A DNA stretch of 64,000 nucleotides from NCBI GenBank assembly GCA_944472135.2, contig OX235266.1:16781925-16845924 (forward strand). Reading direction: 5' to 3'. This document shows, one piece after another, positions 50,759-60,971 of the stretch. How positions within the stretch are numbered: position 1 is the stretch's first letter; each line of letters begins with the position of its first letter. Made by a program: the position numbers and the translations under genes. The stretch is from Trichobilharzia regenti (lineage: Eukaryota; Platyhelminthes; Trematoda; Strigeidida; Schistosomatidae). The notes below the pieces were generated by a model. That model did no database searches. It saw only the letters and a program-made list of their open reading frames with translations, and was not told where the DNA came from.

Positions 50759-52714
50759 CTAGGTTGGAAAATCGTCGCAGAGTTCATTTGCTGACTTCCT
50801 TCTATGAGCTATATCCTCAAATCTGAACGGCAACACGCTCATGTCATTGTATCGTAGAATATAGACGACGAACAAACATACGACGTATCTGGTCAACCAA
50901 GCGTAGGCACAGAGTAGTTTACACCAAAGATAATAGCAGTCAAATGGTAATTTGAAACTAGAAATGCCTCTATTCATGCAAGTCAGTTTAACAATTACTC
51001 TCTCGTTTACACTTGGCTTATCCTCACTAAACTGACCATTGATATTCGTCCTTTCAAACGAACTGATACTAGCATAGTCATTGCACAAAATAGTTGAGTT
51101 GATAGGCGTCTGTTTCATTGTGGATGACAGCACCAACGACGACTGATTGATACCAGTTGATAAAGTTAGCAGTGAATCAAAAGCTGTTGTTGTTCGGCTT
51201 TCAGAAATTTGTCTACCTGCAAGACCACCACCACTGCTGTCTTTTACTATCAGCTCAGGTTTAGCAATAGCATCTGATGATAGGTGGGCTACATGCTGAT
51301 CAATCACACTGACGGTCTCACAAGTATGCATGCCTTCTGCAACTGCACCTGCATTTATTTCTACTTCACGTTCAAGTTGTACAGAAACTTTGTTCAACCC
51401 AGCAGTAGTAGGCATATCCCTCATCTCATCATGATCAACCAAAGACAAATCTGCACTATCATGATCATTATCACAAATATTCAATTTACCGTCAAGTTCA
51501 TCATTTTCAAACTCTTTGTTAACAGCAGTAGACAATTTTGGTTCCTCCTCGCAAATCATTAAAGTTTTTATATCTTCACTCTGACTAGTTATACTTTGTA
51601 AACTTGTAGGGTCAGAACTGGGCTCTGAAGCAGTAACTCTATTCTGTGACACTTTATTCAACAATGGCTTACCAGTTGCAACTACAGACTTCTTCACCGC
51701 ACCGTTATCGTCACATAATTCGGAGTCAGGTCTGGAGTTTACATTTAGCTTATCACTGAACTTGCTCACCGGTTCACAGTTCACTTCTGTATGCACCTCA
51801 TGCACACGTGTAAAACAAAACCGTGTTTGTCTTGCATCTTGTAACTTATCTGTTGACGATGTACTACGAAACCTGTTACACTCATTAGGTCTATATGCAT
51901 TACTATACATCATGGAGCCTTCTCGATATCCACCTCTCTTAAGCCTACTCATCATCAATGATTGCATTTTGCTCTCAGACTGCTCTATTCTAGGGGTGAG
52001 ATGTAATAGACTGGCGAACTTGCTCCTAGATAGACTGATACCACCTTTTACTAGTTTCAGGATATCATCAAACTTTGGCTCGATACCCTCATCCTCCATA
52101 CGGGAGCTTATCTTCACCCACTTCCTTTGCAGTCGAGTAGGTATGCGTCTCGCAATTACCTCTAGGACTGAGCTCGAGTTGAGGTCACTCATGTAATTCA
52201 TAGAAATCAAGGTATTCTTATAAGTCATAAGATTATCTAAAAACTCAGTAAGTGCCTTGGAGTCATCTTGAAGTTGACTTCCGTTACCTTTAACAGCTTC
52301 GTATACGTTCCTTACAATCATTGAAGGTCTTCCAAACCTTTGACGTAATATGCTCATAGCCTCAGCGTATCCCTCATTAGGGGGCATGAGCTTACAGCAC
52401 TGTATAGCTCTTGAAGCATGTCCAGTGCAATACCTCATCAAATACATCAATTTCAATTCATCACTTAATAGAAAACTACTCAATATAATCTCAAACTCCT
52501 TTACAAATTGCGAATAATCAGCCGGGTTTCCATCGAAACACCGTGGTTCAAATTTAGGGAGTTTGATGTTCCTATTATCCCTGAACGGCGAAACAGTAAC
52601 ATCAACCATGTCATGCTTAACATCAGACACATCGTTACAATTAACAGACAAGTCACCATGACTTACTTTCTTGTTTGCATCCAAGACGCTCTGTCCCTTC
52701 TTTGACCCAGGCAT
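50759..52714 (-). CDS. BEL/Pao-like Gag (DUF1759 type), copy 3
   Basis: An intact 651-residue frame on the minus strand from MPGSKKGQSVLDANKK. It has the same length and architecture as the copies at 34.3 and 37.9 kb. Many substitutions are visible (for example FEPRCFDGNPADYSQF and the central GGISLSRSKFASLLHL) but no stop or frameshift. Persistence of the frame through this divergence suggests that Gag function was selected while this lineage was active. The hydrophobic C-terminal segment (LLCAYAWLTRYVVCLFVVYI) is also conserved. Confidence 0.9.
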   Translation of the reverse strand: MPGSKKGQSVLDANKKVSHGDLSVNCNDVSDVKHDMVDVTVSPFRDNRNIKLPKFEPRCFDGNPADYSQFVKEFEIILSSFLLSDELKLMYLMRYCTGHASRAIQCCKLMPPNEGYAEAMSILRQRFGRPSMIVRNVYEAVKGNGSQLQDDSKALTEFLDNLMTYKNTLISMNYMSDLNSSSVLEVIARRIPTRLQRKWVKISSRMEDEGIEPKFDDILKLVKGGISLSRSKFASLLHLTPRIEQSESKMQSLMMSRLKRGGYREGSMMYSNAYRPNECNRFRSTSSTDKLQDARQTRFCFTRVHEVHTEVNCEPVSKFSDKLNVNSRPDSELCDDNGAVKKSVVATGKPLLNKVSQNRVTASEPSSDPTSLQSITSQSEDIKTLMICEEEPKLSTAVNKEFENDELDGKLNICDNDHDSADLSLVDHDEMRDMPTTAGLNKVSVQLEREVEINAGAVAEGMHTCETVSVIDQHVAHLSSDAIAKPELIVKDSSGGGLAGRQISESRTTTAFDSLLTLSTGINQSSLVLSSTMKQTPINSTILCNDYASISSFERTNINGQFSEDKPSVNERVIVKLTCMNRGISSFKLPFDCYYLWCKLLCAYAWLTRYVVCLFVVYILRYNDMSVLPFRFEDIAHRRKSANELCDDFPT

Positions 52715-52859
52715 TGTTGAACTTGACCCAATTCCAAAAACGTTCCAGATATTGCTTGTTCAAAGAAGACTTGACCGGCACCAGGAAAGATGAACGGTGA
52801 CTATCCAAACTGTTACCAGCTGTCTGAATCGGCCAGAATCTGTTTCTACCATCAGAAAC

Positions 52860-53219
52860 TGTCAGTCACGTCTCGTAAATCGTTAATGCCCAGCTCTCGC
52901 TACGCCCGGGCACACGCTGTTCCTTGCAGTTTTTCAGAAACGCTTAGTAATAACGGACGAAAAACCAAAAGACCGATTAGCTACTCGAGGATTCTTTATT
53001 GTTACACCAACATATAAAAATAATGTCTTCACTAGGGTCTGTGAACAAATATTACAATAATAAATCACAAGATTACTTCTGATGGTTTGCTACTGACTTC
53101 TTTCTGAACAGCGACCGATGAGACGATGACTGTCGTATTGATTCCTCCGCGAAAATTGGGGAAGTTGATTTTGAGCAAACAACCAAGAATTGATCGTTCA
53201 ATCTTCAACTCCATTGACA
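52860..53219 (-). repeat. 5' LTR of the truncated copy 3
   Basis: The reverse complement begins TGTCAATGGAGTTGAAG and ends GACTGACA. It differs from the 376-bp LTRs by short indels. The flank at 53220 (TAGGT) has no partner because the other end is missing. Confidence 0.9.
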
Positions 53220-55969
53220 TAGGTTATCTATAAAATGGTGAAATTGTATTACATAACGTCGGTTGGTTTACCGATAGTGATGTCTTTAGCACTGGTTCGC
53301 AACAGCAACACCACTCATGGCTGAAGCGTGGCCATCTATCCTGCCAGGTCTGAGCTTTTGCCGTACTATCTGCTGCCCCTGTAGGCTGGCCCTCCCAATA
53401 GGATGGTCAGACTGTGCTCTTGAAATAGTGAGGAAAGAATGAAAAACTTACGGCTGCTCAAATATTTATTTGTTAACAATAATGTGACGACCATATGAAG
53501 ACACATAATCATACCACAATGCCACTGACAAGCGTTTAGCTCTTAAAATTCAACTGTCCACTTTGCTTTTCAGTCCATGCAAACAAATAATTAATCGTTG
53601 AGAAAGAAGCGGCCGAGGTTCGGTTTGGCCATCTTCTTTGATCTCCCACAAAATCACAAGAAGTCGCATGCGAAAACGTACACGACAACCCGCCTTAATT
53701 TTCAGATTTGCTTAAGGATAGAATACTACTAGATGATGAACACCTTTCCATGCGTTTAGCAGATATTATAGCGGCCAGCCCATCAAACTGCTAAAAATGT
53801 ATAAACTAACTTGAACTGCCGTGTTCGTGTCTAACCTCTACTAGTGGTCATTTAGCTATTGAACAGCTGACCATAAAAGGGAGTTAACGAAATGCTCACC
53901 AGCTTCTTCATGATGGTGGTTTTTCACACCGTTCAAGTTAGTTTCGGAAGGGGTGGCGCAAACGAGTAAAAACATGATGTAAATTGAGTGGGTCATAACT
54001 AGAAATAAGTCTCCAAGAGCTAGCACGATGAGGTGAATGAAGTGCTTACGTCTGAAGCAAAATTAGTGTTTCGATAAGTGAGATAGTGAAACTTTCGTCT
54101 GTCTGCCGACATGCGCCGAAAGTTTTGGTCCAAACGAAAACATGGGTATCGTCTAGTGTTAGAGACAACGAAATGAATCTGTACGATGTGAAATTGTAGG
54201 GAGACAGAAGGGGTGCAGGAGAGCAGAAGTAGTGCACATTTACGCCTTACAGCCAGTTTTGGTCGAGATTAGCATGTTTTCGACTGGACTTTGAAGTTAG
54301 CATGGCTTTGTGTGACTGCAAATAGATTCTTCATCGGTGAAGTTAACTAACTTCCAGTTTGTGCGACAACACAGAGGCATTGTCTACTGGAAGCAATTCA
54401 CATAACCTGATCATGGAGTCCGGTTAGTTCAGTTCTGAGAGTTACTTTGAGACATAGTCTCTAAATACTGCAGAGAGATGCGAAATTGATGGAGAATCCT
54501 CAAAATTAGGATCTGCAACCTCCTGTTATCATGTACGGAAGACCACCTATGTTGTGTGGAATTCTTCACAAATGAAGATTGTGTATGTCACCCTCTGTAA
54601 ATTCACAAAATACTGTAGCATCAAACTATTCCCCAAAAGCATTGACCACAGGAATCGTCAGTGAACATAGGATGCTGACCTTAGAGTTTAAGTCGACTTG
54701 TTTAGCTGAAGGCTTCCGGTCAAGCATCCTCGCCATTTGGCACTCCGTCGTGTCACATTCGTGCACGATTACTAGCCAGCTTAGCTTCCACTTTAGTCCT
54801 CGATTTGGTCCCAAAATATATATCGTAATTTGGACGATTCATTACTGCCTTTTGCTTTGCATTTGGTCCACGGGAAACAAATGGAAGTTGTTGGTATAAG
54901 ATCTTGCGTTAGTATACTCCGTACAATTAGCGAACGTCAATACCGTCAGCCTCTAAAATACCATTGCAGGGCCGCTATTATTTCTTGTCTTAATCAGAGG
55001 TCTACAGAATAACTTAAGCTTACCTGTCCCTCTCCATGCAAACAGTGAAGAGAATGGAGAGGCTGGGAGAAATAACGATGATTATCACAGGGTGCTGGAG
55101 GATCTAGTCACTCTTGATAATTAAGGCACAACAAAAGGACTGACATTTGAAATGAGCGAATTTCGAGCTACATTTCTCTTCGCACTAGTAGCACACAAAG
55201 CCGTTATCTATAGTTCTGGAACCAACGTACTCCAAGCGTCGTTTAGGATTACTCTTGAGGGTAAGATTGGATTTATGCACCAGGTACCCATGGAGACGCG
55301 AACAGGACTACCACAACATTCAATTTGTTGCCGCACAACTAGGTGTACAATAACTGAAAATGCTTACAGCCAAAACATGAAGGTAGCTACAAGATTATGA
55401 ATTTTCTTTTGGGGGTGCCAGCCCTGTGCAGTATACTATGTCTTTATGACCTGGAAAATGATTATGAAATCGCAACATGTTTTTAATACCCCAGTTTACC
55501 GTTGGCCTCTCCCAGCAAAATTTTTGGTAACTACCTGTAAATCACCCATATACTTACTTACTCACCTATGTTCCTTCTAATTTTCCTGTTATAACTACCG
55601 ATCTTAACTCGGAAATTGTCTGTTGTCTATATTCAGACAATTAGTGCCAGTTATTAGTTCGGGGAAGATCAGATAGACGCACAAACTGATCCTGAGCAAA
55701 CGGCCACGTGCCTAGTCATACATGAAGGGTAAATTTCACTTTGAAGGTTTTCCGCATATTGTAATATTCAAACTCAAGTTTTACACAGCTACTAGTTTGG
55801 AATGTGTGCTGAAGTTGATTTAGAGGCTGCATGAGTTTATATTCACTATTTGTTTTCATTTTTAAGAATTATCGATTATTAGGGGTCATTAGAAAAGAAG
55901 TTCTCATTACTTTTCGTATGAGTGACGAAGAGCACTTGTGACTCATTGTTTTAATCCATCGCGTCCATA
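53220..55969. other. Intergenic, upstream of the hnRNP L gene
   Basis: About 2.7 kb in which I recognise no gene, RNA or mobile element. Short frames (for example 54579-54899) have no domain-like composition. The 3' end probably contains the promoter and 5' UTR of the next gene. Confidence 0.5.
55918..55941 (+). promoter_or_regulatory. Possible upstream ORF of the hnRNP L gene
   Basis: ATG at 55918 opens a 7-codon frame (MSDEEHL) ending TGA at 55939-55941, 43 nt before the main ATG. It matters only if the transcript starts upstream of it, which the sequence cannot show. Confidence 0.3.
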
Positions 55970-55984
55970 TTGACACACGTCACA

Positions 55985-57488
55985 ATGGCGCATCCTGCGA
56001 AAAGGTCGAGGTATGATGTCCTCGCAGCAGCAACCGCCCAGTTTTACAACACTACTGGTACAGTGCCAGCTAGCCTTCAGTTAGCGACAGATATTTCTTA
56101 CTTGGTAACCAACCAGCCAAGCTGCACCATTGTTGTTGCGGATATTCCGGAGGGTTGTACAGAGAGAGATTTAATTGGACTCTTTAGCAGATTTGGCCAA
56201 ATCAAAAATGCAAAGTTGGTCTGCAGTGGTCGAGCAGCTCTTGTTGAATTTTGTGAGATCTCACCTCCTACTCGACTTGTCCACATGGCGAAGATTAATC
56301 CTTTTTGCGTCGGTCCAAACCGTGTTAGACTGGAATTCTCATCCGAAGTTATAACTCCTGTTGACCGTAAACATCCACATCAGTCACAGTCTTCAACCAT
56401 AGACAATAGTAGTCCTACTCGTATTCTACACTTGGATATCGCAAATGCTGAGTACCCCATAACAGTTGATGTAATCAAGGCAATTTGTTCTCCTCATGGA
56501 AACATACTACGTACTTTTATTGGGAAAAAGAACCTTGATCGTTCACTGGAAGCTTTAGTTGAATTTGAGAATGTGGAAGAAGCCCGAGCTGCAAAAGAGC
56601 AACTCGATGGTGCTGACATATATTCTGGCTGTTGTAACCTAACAGTTGGATATTCGAGATTACAGCGTGTTCATGTAACACAAAACGATAGCGAGTCTTG
56701 GGACTTTACGGGTCCAAGCGGAAATGTTGAAGGACCTCTCAATAATTCTTCGACTCAGCGTACGTTACTTGGCCCAGCGGCCCCAGTTGGTGGATTAACT
56801 CCAGCTCCATCAATATTACCACCACCTGTGCCTGCTGCTCCACTCCCAGTATATCCTGCCCAGCCATATCAACAACCCCAGCCACCTATGGGTTATTATG
56901 GGATGGGTCCATACACTTCTCCGGTGTGTGCTGTTCCACCTGGCGCGCAGTTCGCGGCCCCAGCATATCCTGGATACTGGCCAGCAACTATGATCCCACC
57001 TGCTGGTGTCCAACCTATGCGACCACTTGACACTGGCTTCACTACTCCATCAAGAATTGTCATACTTCCTACTCCACCACCTGTGCATCAGGTAAACACT
57101 AATGGGGTTGGGATAGGCCATTCAACGTCGAATCTATCTATTTCAACTCCAGCAACTCGTCAATCAGATCTTTCAGTTTTTGAAGCTATTGAGGGTGTAG
57201 TGTTAATGGTTAGCAACATACCGCAGCGTATGAATTGTGATCACTTATTTAACCTCTTTTGCCTGTATGGCAATGTAGCACGGATCAAGTTCTTAAAGAC
57301 CCGTCCTGGTGTCGCCCTAGTTCAGGTCGGGAATCCAGAAGCAGCAGATCTTATACATCGATACTTTAACGGAGTGTGCGTTTTTGGGAAGAATTTGCAA
57401 CTTCATCACAGTAAGATCACAGAGCTAAAAGAGCACGAGAATCTGGGGACCCTATCGGACGGATCACCGGTTATGAAGAATTATATGA
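55985..57488 (+). CDS. HNRNPL: hnRNP L / PTB-family RNA-binding protein, exon 1 (RRM1-3)
   Basis: Starts at ATG 55985 (MAHPAKRSRYD); five further in-frame codons upstream have no ATG. RRM1 is at residues about 46-120 (CTIVVADIPEGCTERDLIGL), RRM2 about 146-224 (RILHLDIANAEYPITVDVIK), a Pro/Tyr/Ala-rich linker about 262-345, and RRM3 about 404-478 (VLMVSNIPQRMNCDHLFNLF, then GVALVQVGN). The order of domains and the proline-rich linker between RRM2 and RRM3 are those of hnRNP L. Family members bind CA-rich or pyrimidine-rich RNA in the nucleus and regulate splicing; the function here is inferred from homology. The exon ends in phase 1 at a GTAAGT donor (57489). Confidence 0.93.
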
Positions 57489-58518
57489 GTAAGTTTTGAT
57501 AATAATACAGTAAACGAAAATGTATGGTTAAATCACCTTTTTAAGGATTTGATCGGTAACTGTTAATTTTATTTATCTAACTTAATGAGGATTATAAAAT
57601 CTCTTGTTGACTAAGTGGATTTAGTACATGATTCTTGAATACCAGCAGCTGACAAACTATATTTTATTTTCGAGATTAGTTCCACACCACCGCATACATC
57701 GAAACAGTTGAATTAGTTAATTCAATTATTTAAAGCAGGGTGACCTGAGTTTTTGATCACTTCATGTTACATATACAAAAGTAGCAACAGTAATGGGATT
57801 TTAATATTAAGTTCATATTCGATGGCATATTCATAAATTTAGTGGTTTTATTATCTTAGTTTGTGCAACTACACATAAAGAGCTTTGATTGTTTCATATT
57901 CCTTGAAAGTCACACTGACCTCATTGTAACGATCAAACATGCCATTGTCAAGACGAAAACTTCCTATGGTTTCCACTATCCAAATAAGGTATAGGTAGCG
58001 TTTGGGTGGGGAACCAGAATTTGTATACCGGCCGTACTAGGCCGTCGATTTTTAGAGGAGTTCACTGCCTGTTGTATGCTGGTTAAGACAATTCACGACC
58101 ATATTCTTCCTTTCGATTCGGCTTCCCCTTATGGGCTCTGTATTCTACTCGTTGAAAGTTCCACTCACCCTACAGAAATGATCGAACATCCATACTATCA
58201 GCACACTGGACATCTGGTTAGTTTTCTCGTTTCCGTACGGATTTTTTGTTGCTGATAGCTGTTGGGTAGTGGATGACATTTGATACCATATATGACTTTA
58301 TTGCTCCTAATTCTTTTGTTGGAGATTGTTGTTAATTATTGTCCAGAAGTACGGATAGAAATCTGGATAGTGTCTATTGTGGTATCTCACCCAGGATTCG
58401 TTGAGAGCCGGGTTAGCAACAATGAAGTTTCTGTTAGCAGTGTATTAGCAAGTTTTACAAAAAGCTATCGCTTCACATGCCAAGGTTATGTTTTACTTTT
58501 TTTCCTTATAAATTAAAG
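57489..58518 (+). other. hnRNP L intron 1
   Basis: GTAAGT donor to the acceptor ATTAAAG at 58512-58518. AT-rich. I see no exon or recognisable repeat in it. Confidence 0.85.
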
Positions 58519-58719
58519 TGGATCCAAACAATCGATTTAGAAATTCAATGGTGGCAGCAAAAAGTCGGATTTTGGAACCTTCTCGTACACTTCATTTCTT
58601 CAATGCTCCACTTAACTCTACACCAGAAGATATTTGTAGAATATTCACGGATAGTGGTGCAATGGCACCACCACGTGTAGTGATATTCACGACTAAAGAA
58701 GGCCAAAAGACTTCTCTTG
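58519..58719 (+). CDS. HNRNPL: hnRNP L-like protein, exon 2 (start of RRM4)
   Basis: Sixty-six full codons plus split codons at each end. It encodes DPNNRFRNSMVAAKSRILEP and then TLHFFNAPLNSTPEDICRIF, matching the NNRF...AAKNRIQHPS.VLHFFNAPL segment that opens RRM4 of hnRNP L. It continues with PPRVVIFTTKEGQKTSLG and a GTAAGT donor at 58720. The split codons join cleanly to exons 1 and 3. Confidence 0.95.
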
Positions 58720-60541
58720 GTAAGTTGTTTTGTTTTGAGCTTTAACATTGTATTATCTAGTGGTCATATCGTTAGGACCAACAAACAGAAGTCATTTTCG
58801 ATAAATTCACAGTTCTTAATGGTGATGATCCGTTTTAAATAGTGTCTGTAGCTGTCGCTACGTTTGGGAAGAGGGTATACTTATACCAGCCCGAACCGTG
58901 CATATATGATGCTTTTCAGCAGTGCATAGAATTATTAGGTTGATACTCAACTTAGCTTATCAGCAGGTTGCGGTAAAATGGTGACATCTAACTAAAAAAT
59001 TTTTAGCCAGTGATCCACTTCATAAAGTCAACTGTAAGAGCATGTGTCCCTTTGCCTTTTGAAGTCTTCTAAGTAATTTATTTAAACATTGTAACCCAAT
59101 AAGCTGTTACCTAAACTGCAGCATAGAAGTGCAGCGTTTCTTGTTGAAATTCAAAACTCTTAAATAGCAAATGTGTGATCGAGTAGCTGGGCTTATATAT
59201 ATATATATATTCTCACATCCTACTCTGTGTGAGAGGCAACGACATCCTATTACACAGAAGTAGGGTGAACTAAGTCATCGCATCAAAACCCTTGGGACAA
59301 ACCTATGCCCTTAACTGTTTTTTCCGGTGATGTAGTGTCTATTGGCAGTGTACATGATCTAAGTACTTGACATTGTTCACTACCTACTGGATCGAATCTC
59401 GCCAGTTATTCTTCGTATCATTTGCATCTCAAGTTATTAGAATAGTGGCTTATGGCTTATGACAAATAGAAAAGGCTTTTGCAAACTTACTGTTGACATA
59501 CTGGTACTGATGTGTTGAGGTGCATGTGTGACCCTTATAAGATGTCTATTCTCACTACTATTTAATCATATGTGTACTGATGAATACAAATTTGACGTGG
59601 CAATTACTAGAATTGGAGGCTTGGCTTTTCAGCTGACAGGTCCTTGGTTCGTATCCCAATTAACCCACTTCATCCCTTGCCAAGCTGTTTGGTATTATCA
59701 GTCCTCATATAATATGTGGCCCACATCATGGTGCATAAAAAATCTGTTCTAAGTAACTGTTCTCTAACCACCAAAAAGTCTCATTGACTCAGAATATGTA
59801 GGTGATATATTTATTTGGTTGAAGACGCTGACAGAATGCATAGTTTCCTGAATCTCCTGGGCGAAGGGTTCGTCCCCGCCTGCTACGAGATTGGTCTCTA
59901 TCAGCTTCCAATTTAGGCATACAGAAGGCTTAGCAGTTCAGTATATTCGCCACTTCCCTTATATGTGAAGGGAATCCAAACAGGTATGCAAGTTTTTAGT
60001 ATATGCTTGGCAACATGCACTATCTTCGGTTGTCTATCAACGGGTTCCTAAACTGCATATTTTTCTGTTTTACTTAACGGTTTTGTAACAAAGTGGGTAA
60101 AAGTAGGGAGTTAAAAGATTGGAGGGTGTTGTTTGGGTTTGGGCGTGGATATCTATGTCCAGTTTGTCGCGTTAAGTAGGTTGGCGTGACTGGTAACTAT
60201 CATTATCTTTTTTCGGAGTAACCAGGAAGTTAGCTGCGCCTAGCGACTACCGCTTGTCAAGCATTGTAGGCTCGAGAGTTTCGGAAGTTGTCTCACCGGA
60301 ACTGCACCAATGCACGGAGGTCTAATGACAACGTAAAAATGCGAAGTCCGGGAGTGGTACATCTACCTTGGAAACAAGTTATAAATCTCAAACATTGTTT
60401 TTTACAAGCTTCAGTCAGTTTGTCGACATTTTTATTACCTGCTTAATGTCATTTCATGAACCTTATTATAATCACTTGAATAATAATTTAACTTTGATAT
60501 AAATTGTTAAAGTGGCGTTTGGTTTTATTTCCTTCCAACAG
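58720..60541 (+). other. hnRNP L intron 2
   Basis: GTAAGT donor to the acceptor CTTCCAACAG. It contains a TA repeat near 59197-59211. At 59780-59900 there is a plus-strand relic of an RTE RT (an EYVGD..F..EDAD-like stretch in place of EYADDIVLLGEDAD). Otherwise nothing is recognised. Confidence 0.8.
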
Positions 60542-60834
60542 GATTAGTCGAATGGGATACCTTAACCGAAGCACTAGAGGCCTTAATTCTAGCCAACCAT
60601 CGACCAATTCATTTATCTGGATTTACTCATCCTTTTCATTTGAAAATTGCCTTCAGTCCAAAGCCTATATCAGAGGATAGAGCTGGTATCTCATTGATAC
60701 GTTATCCTGCACCACCGCTGACGTCTACTCAATATCATAATTCATTGTCCGCTAACGGTCAACGAACTGTAGAGAAGTCGAATAGTGTTAATAATGACGA
60801 ACCAGAAGATGAATTGGAAATTCTTTCGAAATAG
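60542..60834 (+). CDS. HNRNPL: hnRNP L-like protein, exon 3 (end of RRM4, C-terminus)
   Basis: Begins by completing a Gly codon and encodes LVEWDTLTEALEALILANHR, then FHLKIAFSPKPIS, the end of RRM4 (cf. GLLEWESKSDALETLGFLNH in animal hnRNP L). A Ser/Asn-rich tail ends EDELEILSK at TAG (60832-60834). The three exons total 1998 nt (665 residues plus stop), against about 590 for human hnRNP L. A continuing charged reading frame lies immediately downstream in another phase (see the next entry), so the true C-terminus may be longer. Confidence 0.9.
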
Positions 60835-60971
60835 AGAAAGCTGAAGGCTGTGAAAACTCTGAATCAACAAAAACGGCTTCAGATACCGCAAAATCCGGTT
60901 CAACTAAATCATCGAAAGATGAAGAGTCTAAGGCTGGATCGAAAGTCACGGAGAATGGAGATAAGGCATGA
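60835..60971 (+). other. Possible extended C-terminus of hnRNP L-like protein (other frame)
   Basis: Directly after the stop, the other frame reads about 44 codons of Lys/Glu/Ser-rich sequence (KAEGCENSESTKTASDTAKS ... VTENGDKA) ending at TGA 60969-60971. One extra A in the AAA run just before the TAG would fuse it to exon 3. The composition looks coding, but I cannot tell a sequencing error from a true frameshift. Confidence 0.5.

Larger units (their letters stand above)
50691..53219 (-). mobile_element. Gag-only LTR element, 3'-truncated copy, minus strand
   Basis: In element sense: LTR (53219 to 52860, 360 bp), leader, gag (52714-50759), then only the first part of the tandem repeat (one hairpin, with one stem mismatch). 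It stops at the ATT repeat near 50690. The 3' LTR is missing. It is more diverged than the two tandem copies, but gag is still open. Confidence 0.9.

Noticed and set aside
54579..54899. Protein-coding gene upstream of hnRNP L
   Set aside because: No domain, no splice signals and no coding-like composition; overlapping frames exist on both strands.
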